Below are positions 26,496-34,948 of a DNA stretch of 64,000 nucleotides, piece after piece (the first letter of the stretch is position 1; each line of letters begins with the position of its first letter). The stretch is taken from NCBI RefSeq assembly GCF_001650915.1, contig NZ_LXYO01000012.1, positions 372,001-436,000 of the forward strand, written 5' to 3'. The notes under the pieces are model-generated. The model did no database searches. It saw only the letters and a list, made by a program, of their open reading frames with translations, and was not told the DNA's origin. The DNA is from Marinobacter sp. EhC06. GTDB taxonomy: Bacteria; Pseudomonadota; Gammaproteobacteria; Pseudomonadales; Oleiphilaceae. The translations under genes were made by a program, and so were the position numbers.

Positions 26496-27083
26496 ATGAG
26501 CCCAACAACAGCCATGAGCGGGAAGAAGATTCTGATGATTACCGGTGACTTCACCGAAGACTACGAAACCATGGTGCCGTTCCAGGCACTGCAGGCCGTT
26601 GGCCACACGGTTCACGCCGTATGCCCCGACAAAAAAGCCGGCGACACTGTTGCCACGGCCATTCATGATTTCGAGGGTGACCAGACCTACACCGAAAAGC
26701 CAGGGCACCGATTCGCCCTGAATGCGGATTTTGATGGACTGGACCCGGCTAACTACGACGCGCTGGTAGTCCCGGGCGGTCGAGCACCTGAATACCTGCG
26801 CCTCAACAAGGACGTGCAGAACCTGGTTCGCCACTTTTTTGAGACCAACAAGCCCGTGGCGGCGATCTGCCATGGTGCCCAGCTGTTGGCCGCAGCCGGA
26901 GTTCTGGAGGGGCGCAAATGCTCTGCCTACCCGGCCTGCCAACCGGAAGTGGAACTGGCCGGCGGTACGTTCGCCGCTATCGAGGTTGATCAGGCGGTCA
27001 CCGATGCTAATCTGGTAACAGCGCCTGCGTGGCCTGCTCATCCGGCCTGGCTGGCACAATTCTTCAAATTGCTGGATCAGTAA
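26496..27083 (+). CDS. DJ-1/PfpI-family protein
   Basis: A 195-residue protein with the DJ-1/PfpI fold: [20 protein letters not shown], the conserved Glu in this segment, [14 protein letters not shown], and Cys followed by His in [14 protein letters not shown]. Members are proteases, deglycases or chaperones; function cannot be told from sequence. AAGGAG lies upstream of the ATG. The RHH gene starts 51 bases downstream. Confidence 0.88.
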   Translation: MSPTTAMSGKKILMITGDFTEDYETMVPFQALQAVGHTVHAVCPDKKAGDTVATAIHDFEGDQTYTEKPGHRFALNADFDGLDPANYDALVVPGGRAPEYLRLNKDVQNLVRHFFETNKPVAAICHGAQLLAAAGVLEGRKCSAYPACQPEVELAGGTFAAIEVDQAVTDANLVTAPAWPAHPAWLAQFFKLLDQ

Positions 27084-27133
27084 TGGAGCAGGGGCCAGCC
27101 CACCGGCCCCTTATCCCTTCCCGGGAGGCCCAC

Positions 27134-27514
27134 ATGTGCAAGCTCTTCATCAACGCCGACCCGGAGCTTTGGGTTAGCCGGACTCATTCCCTGCGCATTG
27201 ATGGGATGGTGACCAGTGTGCGCATGGAAAACGCCTTCTGGCAGGTACTGGCCGAGCTGGCCGAACGGGATGGCATGAACCTGCCGCAAATGATCACCCG
27301 GCTTTATCACGAGTCCATTGATGCCGGCCACGACCTCGGTAACTTCACGTCCTTCCTTCGGGTCTGTGCGCTCCGCTATCTTGAGCTGCAACTGAGCGGC
27401 GATGTTCCCAGGGATACCCGGGTGCCGATTGCCTCTCTTGATGCTGACCGCATTCTCGCTGGCACACCCGGTGAGCCAGCGACACCGGAAGTGGTCACCA
27501 AAGCCAGACACTGA
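27134..27514 (+). CDS. Ribbon-helix-helix domain protein
   Basis: A 126-residue protein from ATG 27134, set by GGGAGG upstream. The first 70 residues fit an RHH_4-type ribbon-helix-helix: SRTHSLRIDGMVTSVRMENA as the strand region, then FWQVLAELAERDGMNLPQMI as helices. The remainder is not recognised. RHH proteins usually bind DNA as dimers, often as antitoxin-like or metabolic regulators; no toxin partner is seen, and the PfpI-like gene is immediately upstream. Confidence 0.75.
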   Translation: MCKLFINADPELWVSRTHSLRIDGMVTSVRMENAFWQVLAELAERDGMNLPQMITRLYHESIDAGHDLGNFTSFLRVCALRYLELQLSGDVPRDTRVPIASLDADRILAGTPGEPATPEVVTKARH

Positions 27515-27528
27515 CGAGGAAGAACCGA

Positions 27529-28548
27529 TTACCGCCGGCTTGCCTGTTTCGCCTTGATATCCCGTGCGTCCGAGTTTTCTACAACTTCCTGCAGATTACG
27601 TCTGGGAGCCGCCGGCAAATCCGTGGCCGGGAACCCCAACCTGAGCAGGATCTGGGGAAAGCCAGAGTGGCCGAGCAGGTGTTGAAGCTTCGGCCGCAGC
27701 ACCGCAACCTGAATGGGCTGGTTCAGATAGGACGCCTGCAACCCCTGCCCGAGAGACCGAAGCAAGACCCGCTCCAGCGCCTGCCCTGCCTTCAGCCAGT
27801 CTTCTACGCCATCTCCGGCGGTTCCCAGTGCAGCAATCACCGGCGATTCATCGGCCAGTTGCCGGTCTTTGGCACCCACGCCATTCCCCATGTCAAACGT
27901 GCGCACCACCAACTGGGCCACGGGCGCAACCATCCCGGGAACCGTCAAACCGTCGCCCTTGCGGCGGGGATGCATCCAGGCGGCCAGTTCCCGTCGCCAG
28001 CTCGGGTTGGACCACTGGGCAGCGTCGCCCTCTGCCACCAGCTCGGCCACCTGATGGCGGGCATGCTCTGAGTCCAGAACCTGGAACCAGGCCCCTTCGG
28101 TCTCTGCCGACTCTTCAAGAATGCTCAGCACGTTCGAAGGCACCTGCTTTGGCTCAAACCGCTTGCGATACGTCCGCCGCCTCGTAATCGCCTGGAACAA
28201 CTCGGATTGCCGGCCCTCCGACCCGGAAGCTGGCGTAAACGTGACCGTGGCAAGCAGATCCTCATCGCCGGGATCCGGCAGAAGTGCGCAGTGGGCATTA
28301 AATCCGGCATGGGCGGCCGCAACCCGAAGATTGAACAGGGCGCACCCGCAGCTAATGGTCAGTTCCCTATCGTCGGGGTCGTTTACCGGCAAGGCCCGCA
28401 GCCGGTCAGCAAACAGAGAGACACCGGTCTCGCTGATCTCAAAGCGCCAGGGCTGTGTATTGTGACTGGAAGGGGCCAGTACAGCGCTTTCAAGGATAGT
28501 TGCCAGAGTATCTGGCGGAATGGCATTCGTGCGTTTTCCTTCGCTCAT
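27529..28548 (-). CDS. Nitroreductase-family (Acg-like) FMN protein
   Basis: A 339-residue protein of the nitroreductase fold. The N-terminal FMN contact APSSHNTQPWRFE is clear, along with ELTISCGCALFNLRVAAAHA and TRRRTYRKRFEP. The size and pattern resemble Acg/nitroreductases of mycobacteria and marine bacteria rather than short NfsB enzymes. Substrate unknown. GGGAG precedes the ATG. It is divergent from the NlpC lipoprotein gene. Confidence 0.8.
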   Translation of the reverse strand: MSEGKRTNAIPPDTLATILESAVLAPSSHNTQPWRFEISETGVSLFADRLRALPVNDPDDRELTISCGCALFNLRVAAAHAGFNAHCALLPDPGDEDLLATVTFTPASGSEGRQSELFQAITRRRTYRKRFEPKQVPSNVLSILEESAETEGAWFQVLDSEHARHQVAELVAEGDAAQWSNPSWRRELAAWMHPRRKGDGLTVPGMVAPVAQLVVRTFDMGNGVGAKDRQLADESPVIAALGTAGDGVEDWLKAGQALERVLLRSLGQGLQASYLNQPIQVAVLRPKLQHLLGHSGFPQILLRLGFPATDLPAAPRRNLQEVVENSDARDIKAKQASRR

Positions 28549-28722
28549 TTCGGCTCTCCCGAGAGGTCTCGTGACAGACTATTCCTGCATGAGAAGAAAA
28601 GATAGCCGGCGACCAACCCAGACTTCATTGAGCCGTATCAACAAAATCTCACGATCCGTAACCTGACATCCTTCAGGCCGACTATTACAGTAAAGACTGT
28701 TGATAAATGCACAGGATCCAGA

Positions 28723-29223
28723 ATGCGTTATTGCTTGCGGAACATCTTATTTGTGGCACTCGCAGCGGTTGCGCTGGGCGGCTGCGCCAGCAGTGGTCAT
28801 TTGCAGCCGGATTCCTCCCCGGGGCTACAGTCAGTGCCCGCTGAGGCTTCATCGTCAGACAGGGCACAGAAACTCTGGCAGGTGTTCGAGCGGTATCGGG
28901 GCACGCCCTATGAGTACGGCGGCACCTCCTCCAATGGCTTTGATTGTTCCGGGTTCATTCTTACCGCCTACCAGGAAGGGCTGGGCAAAGAGCTGCCCCG
29001 AACCACAACCCAGATGCTCGCCCATGGCGATGTGGTTCATCCCGGCGAGATTCGGCCGGGCGATGTGGTGTTCTTCCGGATTGGCGGCAAGGAGCAGCAC
29101 GCCGGTATCTACATGGGCGGGGACCGGTTCATCCACGCATCAACATCTGCCGGCGTTATCCAGTCGTCGATCAGTGGCTATTACTGGAAGGGCCGCCTGA
29201 CCGAGGCGCGGCGCTTTGACTGA
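28723..29223 (+). CDS. NlpC/P60-family peptidoglycan endopeptidase lipoprotein
   Basis: A 166-residue lipoprotein. The signal sequence ends with the lipobox LGGC (FVALAAVALGGCASSG). The NlpC/P60 catalytic set is visible: Cys in SNGFDCSGFILTAYQ, His in EQHAGIYMGGD and the third polar residue His in RFIHASTSAG. It should cut gamma-D-Glu-diamino acid bonds in peptidoglycan from the outer membrane. AGGATCC lies upstream of the ATG. Confidence 0.92.
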   Translation: MRYCLRNILFVALAAVALGGCASSGHLQPDSSPGLQSVPAEASSSDRAQKLWQVFERYRGTPYEYGGTSSNGFDCSGFILTAYQEGLGKELPRTTTQMLAHGDVVHPGEIRPGDVVFFRIGGKEQHAGIYMGGDRFIHASTSAGVIQSSISGYYWKGRLTEARRFD

Positions 29224-29243
29224 GAGGGGCTGGCCAATCTGAT

Positions 29244-29717
29244 TCAGCCTCTCTTCCGGCGAACGTAAAGAATTTTGTGCACCCTGGCCACGAGTTCACC
29301 GGATTCATCAACAATCTCCACGTCCCACTCCGGCAGCATCTTGTCTCCGTCTGCCGTTGCAGCCCGGATCTCGTCAACACGCTCATCGGTCAGCTCAAAC
29401 CGGGCCATCACTTTGCCCTTGCCCGGGCGGATGAAGTCGATACTCGCGGATTTATCCCACACGATGTAGTCGTTGCCCAGTCGTCGCATCAGCAACAGCA
29501 TGTACATGGGATCGACCATGCTGTAGAGCGAACCGCCAAAGTGAGTGCCCACGTAATTGGTGTTGTACCAGTGCTGGCCCATTTCCACCCGGGCCGAACT
29601 GAAATCTTCAGCGATATGGGTCACCCGGATTCCGGCTCCCAGATAGGGAGCAAACGTAGACAGCACACGGCGCATGGCCCCGGCACTGGCAAGCCAGCGA
29701 CGTACAGTGGAATTCAT
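29244..29717 (-). CDS. DUF4442 hotdog-fold thioesterase-like protein
   Basis: A 157-residue protein from the ATG at 29715-29717, with GAGGA upstream; the preceding TTG is less likely. The hotdog-fold pattern HFGGSLYSMVDPMYMLLLMR and SASIDFIRPGKGKVMARFEL matches DUF4442. Members are putative acyl-CoA thioesterases; the substrate is unknown. Confidence 0.8.
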   Translation of the reverse strand: MNSTVRRWLASAGAMRRVLSTFAPYLGAGIRVTHIAEDFSSARVEMGQHWYNTNYVGTHFGGSLYSMVDPMYMLLLMRRLGNDYIVWDKSASIDFIRPGKGKVMARFELTDERVDEIRAATADGDKMLPEWDVEIVDESGELVARVHKILYVRRKRG

Positions 29718-29832
29718 CAAATATCCTCGGTGGTAAAAATGACTGCAAATTCAATAGCACGCTATCTTCCAACTGGAAGCGTGCCAATGCAAGAAATTCA
29801 TACGACCGTTTGAATACTAAAGACCACCGATA

Positions 29833-30438
29833 TCAAAGACCACTGAACGTGAGGTGCAGGGCGATGGCGGCCATCATAACGCCGATGACACCATCGATAA
29901 TCCGCCAGGCCAGCGGCCGGGCGAGAATCGGGGCCAGCGCCGAGCCACCCCAGGCCAGCAGACCGAACCAGAGAATCGAGGCACTGCTCGCTCCAGCCAC
30001 GAAGGTGGTCGCGTCCTCTTGCTGGGCTCCGATAGCGGGGATCAAGAGCAGCGTATCGAGATAAACCTGGGGATTCAGCAGGGTTACTGCCAGGGTTGTG
30101 AACACCACGGCCTTAAGGCTTCGTTTGGTTACCTCACCCGCTTCAAGAGCCGCCCGGCCGCGGCTGGCGCGGACAAAGGACTGGACCGCAAGCCAGCCCA
30201 GGAAAGCCACCCCGAGCCAACGGAGAATCTGCAACGCCTCAGGCATGGCCATCAGGGCAGCACTGATGCCGAACATGCCCAGGGTAAACAGCGTGACATC
30301 CGCCACCATGCACAATCCGGCCGACCACCAATGGTGTTCCCGGCGGATTGCCTGGCTCAGCAAATAGGCATTCTGCGCACCGATCGCCACAATAATGCCG
30401 CCACACACAATCAATCCGGTCAGGTAACTCTCAAGCAC
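29833..30438 (-). CDS. argO: LysE/ArgO-family basic amino-acid exporter
   Basis: A 201-residue membrane protein with about six helices. The LysE signatures GAQNAYLLSQAIRREHHW and LNPQVYLDTLLLIPA are present. It exports arginine or lysine. The start is GTG at 30436-30438 with AAGGAG eight bases upstream. It is divergent from the argP-like LysR gene, the known ArgP-ArgO arrangement. Confidence 0.9.
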   Translation of the reverse strand: MLESYLTGLIVCGGIIVAIGAQNAYLLSQAIRREHHWWSAGLCMVADVTLFTLGMFGISAALMAMPEALQILRWLGVAFLGWLAVQSFVRASRGRAALEAGEVTKRSLKAVVFTTLAVTLLNPQVYLDTLLLIPAIGAQQEDATTFVAGASSASILWFGLLAWGGSALAPILARPLAWRIIDGVIGVMMAAIALHLTFSGL

Positions 30439-30526
30439 GTTGGTTTCTCCTTAATGATTGGCGCAAGGTTACCGCTTTCCATCTATACTTGAAATTCATA
30501 CTCATAATGCTGCATCAGTTTTACTT

Positions 30527-31408
30527 ATGATTGATTACAAACTGCTGGAAGCACTGGCGACGGTTATTGAGTGTGGCGGGTTCGAACGGGCTGGCCTGGC
30601 ACTCGGGCTAAGCCAGTCGGCCATTTCCCAGCGCATTCGCACGCTGGAAATCCGGCTCGGGCAGCCGGTTCTGGTTCGTAGCCCGGTGCTCAAAGCCACG
30701 CCGGCCGGGCAACGCCTGCTCAACCATGTTCAGCAGGTGCAGTTGCTGGAAAGAGACCTGACAAAATCCATTCCGGCCATCTCGGAACCCACAGCAAGAC
30801 TGCGCATAGCGCTGAATGCCGACAGCCTGGCCACCTGGTGGGCAGGGGCCGTGGGCAGTTTCTGCGCGGACGAGACCCTGCTGCTGGATCTTGTGGTCGA
30901 GGACCAGGACATTGGCCTTCGCCGGATGCGCGAAGGGGATGTGGCTGCCTGCCTGTGCAGCAGCCCCCAGCCAGTTGCCGGTGCCCGATGCGTACCCATC
31001 GGCACCATGACCTACATGCCGCTGGCAACTCCGGACTATGTTCAACGCTATTTCGAAAACGGCATCAGCGAGGCCAGCCTGCAGAGTGCGCCGGCCATCG
31101 TTTTCGGGCCCAATGACCAGCTGCAACACCGGTTCCTGGCCCAGTGCGGCTATCACGGCACCTTCCCCCACCACCTTTGCCCTTCCTCGGAAGGTTTTGT
31201 AAAACTGGCGCTGGCGGGTATGGGCTACGGTATGATTCCCGAAATGCAGGCACAACCAGAAATCGCCGCGGGGCGACTGGTGAGCATCGCGCCTGAACAA
31301 ACCCTGGAAGTGCAGCTATACTGGCACTTCTGGCGTCACGGCGGCGGCGTGATGGACCGGCTGACCAACGCTCTGCGTTCTGCCGCCATTTTGAATTCAA
31401 ACGTGTGA
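30527..31408 (+). CDS. argP: LysR-family regulator, ArgP-like
   Basis: A 293-residue LysR-type regulator from ATG 30527 (MIDYKLLEALATVIECGGFE); the frame reaching 30458 does not fit the family. The winged HTH (RAGLALGLSQSAISQRIRTLE) is followed by a ligand domain (LGQPVLVRS, PTARLRIALNADSLATWW). ArgP (IciA) activates argO in response to arginine or lysine. The 88-base gap to argO is the expected control region; I did not find a convincing T-N11-A site. Confidence 0.92.
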   Translation: MIDYKLLEALATVIECGGFERAGLALGLSQSAISQRIRTLEIRLGQPVLVRSPVLKATPAGQRLLNHVQQVQLLERDLTKSIPAISEPTARLRIALNADSLATWWAGAVGSFCADETLLLDLVVEDQDIGLRRMREGDVAACLCSSPQPVAGARCVPIGTMTYMPLATPDYVQRYFENGISEASLQSAPAIVFGPNDQLQHRFLAQCGYHGTFPHHLCPSSEGFVKLALAGMGYGMIPEMQAQPEIAAGRLVSIAPEQTLEVQLYWHFWRHGGGVMDRLTNALRSAAILNSNV

Positions 31409-31441
31409 ACAGGGGGAGCGACGATCAGACTAAAGCATCTT

Positions 31442-31783
31442 GTGGCAGTCTACGGCACCTTGAAACGAGGCCGGAACAACAGCCATATTCTGCGAGGCGC
31501 CCGGTTTGTCGGAACCGACCGGATGCCTGAACTGAGCCTGTATCACCTGGGCCCCTACCCGGGCGCCATAGAGGAACCTTCCCCGGGCGTTCGCGTGGAA
31601 GTCTATGCGGTAACAGATCCGATACTGAGAACATTAGACGAACTGGAAGACTTCTTTCCTGAAAGCCCGCAGAGCAGCCTGTATATCCGCCAGACCATGG
31701 CCACTCGCCACGGGCCGGCCTGGGTTTATATATACAATCGGCCGGTTAAAACGATCCAGCGGCTTCGCTCCGGGAGCTGGTAG
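31442..31783 (+). CDS. Gamma-glutamylcyclotransferase-like protein; start codon in doubt
   Basis: A GGCT/AIG2-like protein of 113 residues from GTG 31442. The family loop VYGTLKRGRNNSHIL and the conserved acidic residue in RTLDELEDFFP are seen. Relatives usually begin M-K-H-L-V-A-V-Y-G-T. The in-frame codons from 31424 are ATC AGA CTA AAG CAT CTT GTG GCA, giving RLKHLVAVYGT, and a GGGGGAG Shine-Dalgarno at 31412-31418 is five bases before the ATC but more than 20 before the GTG. No ATG, GTG or TTG lies between the in-frame stop at 31406 and 31442. See finding. Confidence 0.8.
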   Translation: MAVYGTLKRGRNNSHILRGARFVGTDRMPELSLYHLGPYPGAIEEPSPGVRVEVYAVTDPILRTLDELEDFFPESPQSSLYIRQTMATRHGPAWVYIYNRPVKTIQRLRSGSW

Positions 31784-31819
31784 ACAAGCTCACACACCCT
31801 CACGCAAAAGGACACCAGA

Positions 31820-32239
31820 TTGGACCTGACAACGCCTGCCCTGCTCTTCCCGGCCATTTCACTGCTGTTGCTGGCTTATACCAACCGGTTTCTGGTGCTC
31901 GCGCAGCTGATACGCCAACTCAAGCAGATGGACACCGAGGAAGACCACGCGCTGATCGCCCGGCAGATCGGGATGCTGCGCAAACGGATTGTGCTGACCA
32001 AACGCATGCAGGCCTACGGGGTACTGAGTTTCTTCCTGTGTACGGTTTCCATGTTCCTGCTTTTTCTGGGTGCCGACCTGCCGGGGGTGATCGCGTTCGG
32101 CGCCAGCTTGGTGCTGCTGTCTTTATCCCTCCTGTACTCGCTGTACGAAATCCAGATCTCCACCAATGCCATCAATGTGGAGCTGGCCAGTTTTGAGGCC
32201 CGCAAGAGTGCCGGCCGGGAAGATGTCGACTATTCATGA
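31820..32239 (+). CDS. DUF2721 membrane protein
   Basis: A 139-residue protein with helices at about 8-25 (LLFPAISLLLLAYTNRFLVL), 67-85 and 90-110. A conserved charged loop (RQIGMLRKRIVLTKRMQAYG) separates them. This is the DUF2721 pattern; function unknown. It starts with TTG at 31820, supported by AAGGA seven bases upstream, and its 3' end overlaps the CPBP gene by 10 bases. Confidence 0.8.
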   Translation: MDLTTPALLFPAISLLLLAYTNRFLVLAQLIRQLKQMDTEEDHALIARQIGMLRKRIVLTKRMQAYGVLSFFLCTVSMFLLFLGADLPGVIAFGASLVLLSLSLLYSLYEIQISTNAINVELASFEARKSAGREDVDYS

Positions 32240-32850
32240 GACCGGTTTCCACCGGGATCGACAATTCTGACACCAAACCAGCGTGGAAACCGGAGCAGGC
32301 AATACAAGGCAATCATGTCGTAGAGGGCATGCCAGATCATGACCAACGTCAGACTCTCCGATAGCACATAGGCTGCACCCAGTATCAAACCAAGTCCGGT
32401 TGCCACCAGAAAATAAGTAAACGATACGTAGTGCACCAGCCCAAACAGCACCGATGCTGCCAACACGGCCGTCACCGGGTCCGTATGGGCCATCAGCCAG
32501 CCCTGGATTGCGCCGCGGAACAGCAGCTCCTCGCCAATCCCCGCCAGCAGGGACAGCAGGACCAACACGGCCGGGGAGTAGCCGGTGGCAAAGTCATACA
32601 GGCCCTGCATCTGGCGTTCGAGGTTTTCAGGGAACAAGCCTGGCACCCGTGTCAGCAGGAGCAGCATGCCATAGGTGGCCGCTGCGCCGACGGCGCCGTA
32701 AAGCAGGCTCGGCCAGAGCCCCGGACCGACGAGCAGCACCGGAATCCCGAATATCAGAATAGCCAGTAACCCGATGACGCCAATGCCGCCCTGGAATAAC
32801 AGCGCGGCATTAGAAGAAATACCAGACGTTCGCCGGTTCCGCAGCACCAT
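32230..32850 (-). CDS. CPBP-family intramembrane glutamic endopeptidase
   Basis: A 206-residue membrane protein with about six helices. The Abi/CPBP motif EExxxR is in AGIGEELLFRGAIQGWL, with the His motifs in SVLFGLVHYVSFTY and MIWHALYDM. The family is related to prenyl-protein proteases (Rce1). Its ATG at 32848-32850 directly follows the dienoyl-CoA isomerase-like gene stop (TAAATG), so it is translationally coupled. Confidence 0.9.
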   Translation of the reverse strand: MVLRNRRTSGISSNAALLFQGGIGVIGLLAILIFGIPVLLVGPGLWPSLLYGAVGAAATYGMLLLLTRVPGLFPENLERQMQGLYDFATGYSPAVLVLLSLLAGIGEELLFRGAIQGWLMAHTDPVTAVLAASVLFGLVHYVSFTYFLVATGLGLILGAAYVLSESLTLVMIWHALYDMIALYCLLRFPRWFGVRIVDPGGNRSHE

Positions 32851-33705
32851 TTACTGATCGAACAACGGCTTCACCGGAAACAGTGCGTCATACTGAGGCG
32901 CCTGCTTCTGGGCTTTGGCCTGGAAAGTTTTCATCATGTCTGTCGGGCGGAACATGCCCGCCTGCCAGGTGGCCATGTACTTCAGGCTGTCTTCCACGCT
33001 GTGGTCGCGACTGTAATTGAGCATTTCCTTGCAGCCAGTGACGGCCAACGGGGAATTCGCGGCAATCTGACCGGCAATGTCCATAACGGCTGCCAGCATG
33101 GCTTCCTGGTCGGCGTAGACGGCGTTAACGAAGCCAAGATTCTGCGCCTCAGTGGCGGAAAACTTGCGGCCGGTATAAGCCAGCTCGCGAACCACGCCTT
33201 CGGGCATCAGTTTGGGCAGACGCTGAAGCGTGCCAACGTCAGCGGTCATGCCCAGCTCGGTTTCCTTGATGGTGAAGTAGGCATCCTCGGTGCAATAACG
33301 GCTGTCAGCCGCACAGACCAGATCAAGAGCGCCGCCAATGCAGCCACCGTGGATGGCTGCCAGCACAGGGAGTCGAATTTTTTCCAGGGAGGTCAGCGTA
33401 TCCTGCAACTGCAGCACGACCCTGCGCAGGTTTTCCGCCATGCGACCGGGGTCGCCATTCATGGGCACCGCCTTGGGATCGCTGAACACGCCAAGATCCA
33501 TTCCGGCCGAAAAGTGCTTGCCGGTAGAGGAAATCACGATCACACGGGCGTCAGTATTAGCTTCTATATCCTGCATGCATCGGGGCAACTCAAGCCAGAA
33601 CGCCTTGTTCATCGTGTTCAGGGCCTCAGGACGGCTGAACTGGACGTGGGCGATATGGTCTTTGACCTCAATCGAAAAACTCTCGTAACTGGACAATTCA
33701 GACAA
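32851..33705 (-). CDS. Crotonase-family protein, delta(3,5)-delta(2,4)-dienoyl-CoA isomerase-like
   Basis: A 284-residue crotonase. The acidic residues of rat ECH1 can be placed by motif: Asp in GGALDLVCAADSRYC, Glu in FTIKETELG, and Asp in ELGMTADVGTLQRLPKL (Glu to Asp spacing of eight, Asp to Glu spacing of 20, as in ECH1). The oxyanion-hole region is SSTGKHFSAGMDLGVF. This supports a role in beta-oxidation of unsaturated fatty acids, with the reaction inferred. The start is TTG at 33703-33705 with AAGGAG seven bases upstream. Confidence 0.88.
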   Translation of the reverse strand: MSELSSYESFSIEVKDHIAHVQFSRPEALNTMNKAFWLELPRCMQDIEANTDARVIVISSTGKHFSAGMDLGVFSDPKAVPMNGDPGRMAENLRRVVLQLQDTLTSLEKIRLPVLAAIHGGCIGGALDLVCAADSRYCTEDAYFTIKETELGMTADVGTLQRLPKLMPEGVVRELAYTGRKFSATEAQNLGFVNAVYADQEAMLAAVMDIAGQIAANSPLAVTGCKEMLNYSRDHSVEDSLKYMATWQAGMFRPTDMMKTFQAKAQKQAPQYDALFPVKPLFDQ

Positions 33706-33834
33706 GACAGCACTCCTTATGTGTATGTCGCAAACCGGCTCATTAGCGGTCGCCCCGGCTAATGGTTTCTCAAATCTGCTACCTTCGTATTATGGCGGAC
33801 AGAGAGTCGACACGTTAACCCGAAAAGGCCTGGT

Positions 33835-34806
33835 ATGGAATTCACCTTCCTCGGCACTTCAGCCGGAACGCCCACAAAATCCCGCAATGTGACTGGGCTT
33901 GCGCTGAGCCACGGCGGACCGAAACACTGGTACCTGATTGACTGCGGGGAAGGCACCCAGCACCAGTTGTTGAGAACGCACCATTCGGTGATTCAGCTGC
34001 AGGCCATCTTTATCACTCACATCCATGGCGATCATACCTTCGGGCTCCCCGGGCTGCTCACCAGTGCCTCCATGCTTGGCCGAATCACCCCGCTCTACCT
34101 GGTCGCGCCCCGTCCGGTGAGAACCTTCGTTGAGGCGGCTCTGGGCAACAGTGACTCCAGCCTCAGCTTTGAACTGAGATTTGTCGATTCCGAAGCAGAG
34201 AATTTCCGCTGGGAAGACGATGCGCTGTCGGTTACGGCCGTTCCCCTTTCCCATCGAGTGTCCTGCCGGGCGTTTGTGTTCACTGAAAAGAATCTGGAAC
34301 GCCAGCTGCTCCGCGACAAGCTTGAAGCGGATGGTATTGAGGCCGGTCCAGCCTGGGGCCGGCTGCAACAGGGCCAGGACGTGGTGTTGGAAGATGGCCG
34401 CCTTGCCCGTTGCGATGACTACACGCGAATTGCCAGAAAACCGCGCAAAGTCATCGTCGCCGGTGACAACGATCAGCCCGACCTGCTTCTGGAAGCGAGC
34501 ACTGATGTTCAGGTGGTGGTCCATGAGGCGACCTACACACAGGAAGTCTCGGACCGGGTCGGCCCCTGGCCGCAACACAGCTCCGCTGCCCAGGTGGCCC
34601 GCTTCGCCGAGGCCGCAGGTGTGCCGAATCTCGTGCTTACCCATTTCAGCTCCCGATATCAGTTGAATCCGGATGCCTATCCGCACATTGGTGAGATCGA
34701 ATCCGAAGCCACAGGTATTTATCGGGGAAAGCTGTATCTGGCGAGGGATTTCGCACGCTATACCCTGAGCAAGGATCTGATGTTTAACGCCACTGAGCGT
34801 CTATAA
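33835..34806 (+). CDS. rnz: Ribonuclease Z
   Basis: A 323-residue metallo-beta-lactamase-fold RNase. Signatures: FTFLGTSAGTPTKSRNVTGL, the metal motif HxHxDH in FITHIHGDHTFGLPG, VAGDNDQPDLLLEA, HEATYT and LTHFSSRY. RNase Z cuts the 3' trailer of tRNA precursors. Length is usual for the short bacterial form. It stands alone upstream of the GGDEF/EAL gene. Confidence 0.93.
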   Translation: MEFTFLGTSAGTPTKSRNVTGLALSHGGPKHWYLIDCGEGTQHQLLRTHHSVIQLQAIFITHIHGDHTFGLPGLLTSASMLGRITPLYLVAPRPVRTFVEAALGNSDSSLSFELRFVDSEAENFRWEDDALSVTAVPLSHRVSCRAFVFTEKNLERQLLRDKLEADGIEAGPAWGRLQQGQDVVLEDGRLARCDDYTRIARKPRKVIVAGDNDQPDLLLEASTDVQVVVHEATYTQEVSDRVGPWPQHSSAAQVARFAEAAGVPNLVLTHFSSRYQLNPDAYPHIGEIESEATGIYRGKLYLARDFARYTLSKDLMFNATERL

Positions 34807-34948
34807 TGCAGTCGTGGATTCAGGCTAGTGCAGAACCTCAGGTGTGTCGCTTTTGTAGATTCACTTTGCGTTTGGTGAAGTTCGAATTAAACTGCACTCA
34901 GGATAAATTGAACAAAGATTCACTTTTCACTGCTCAGGAAGGCGGTCA

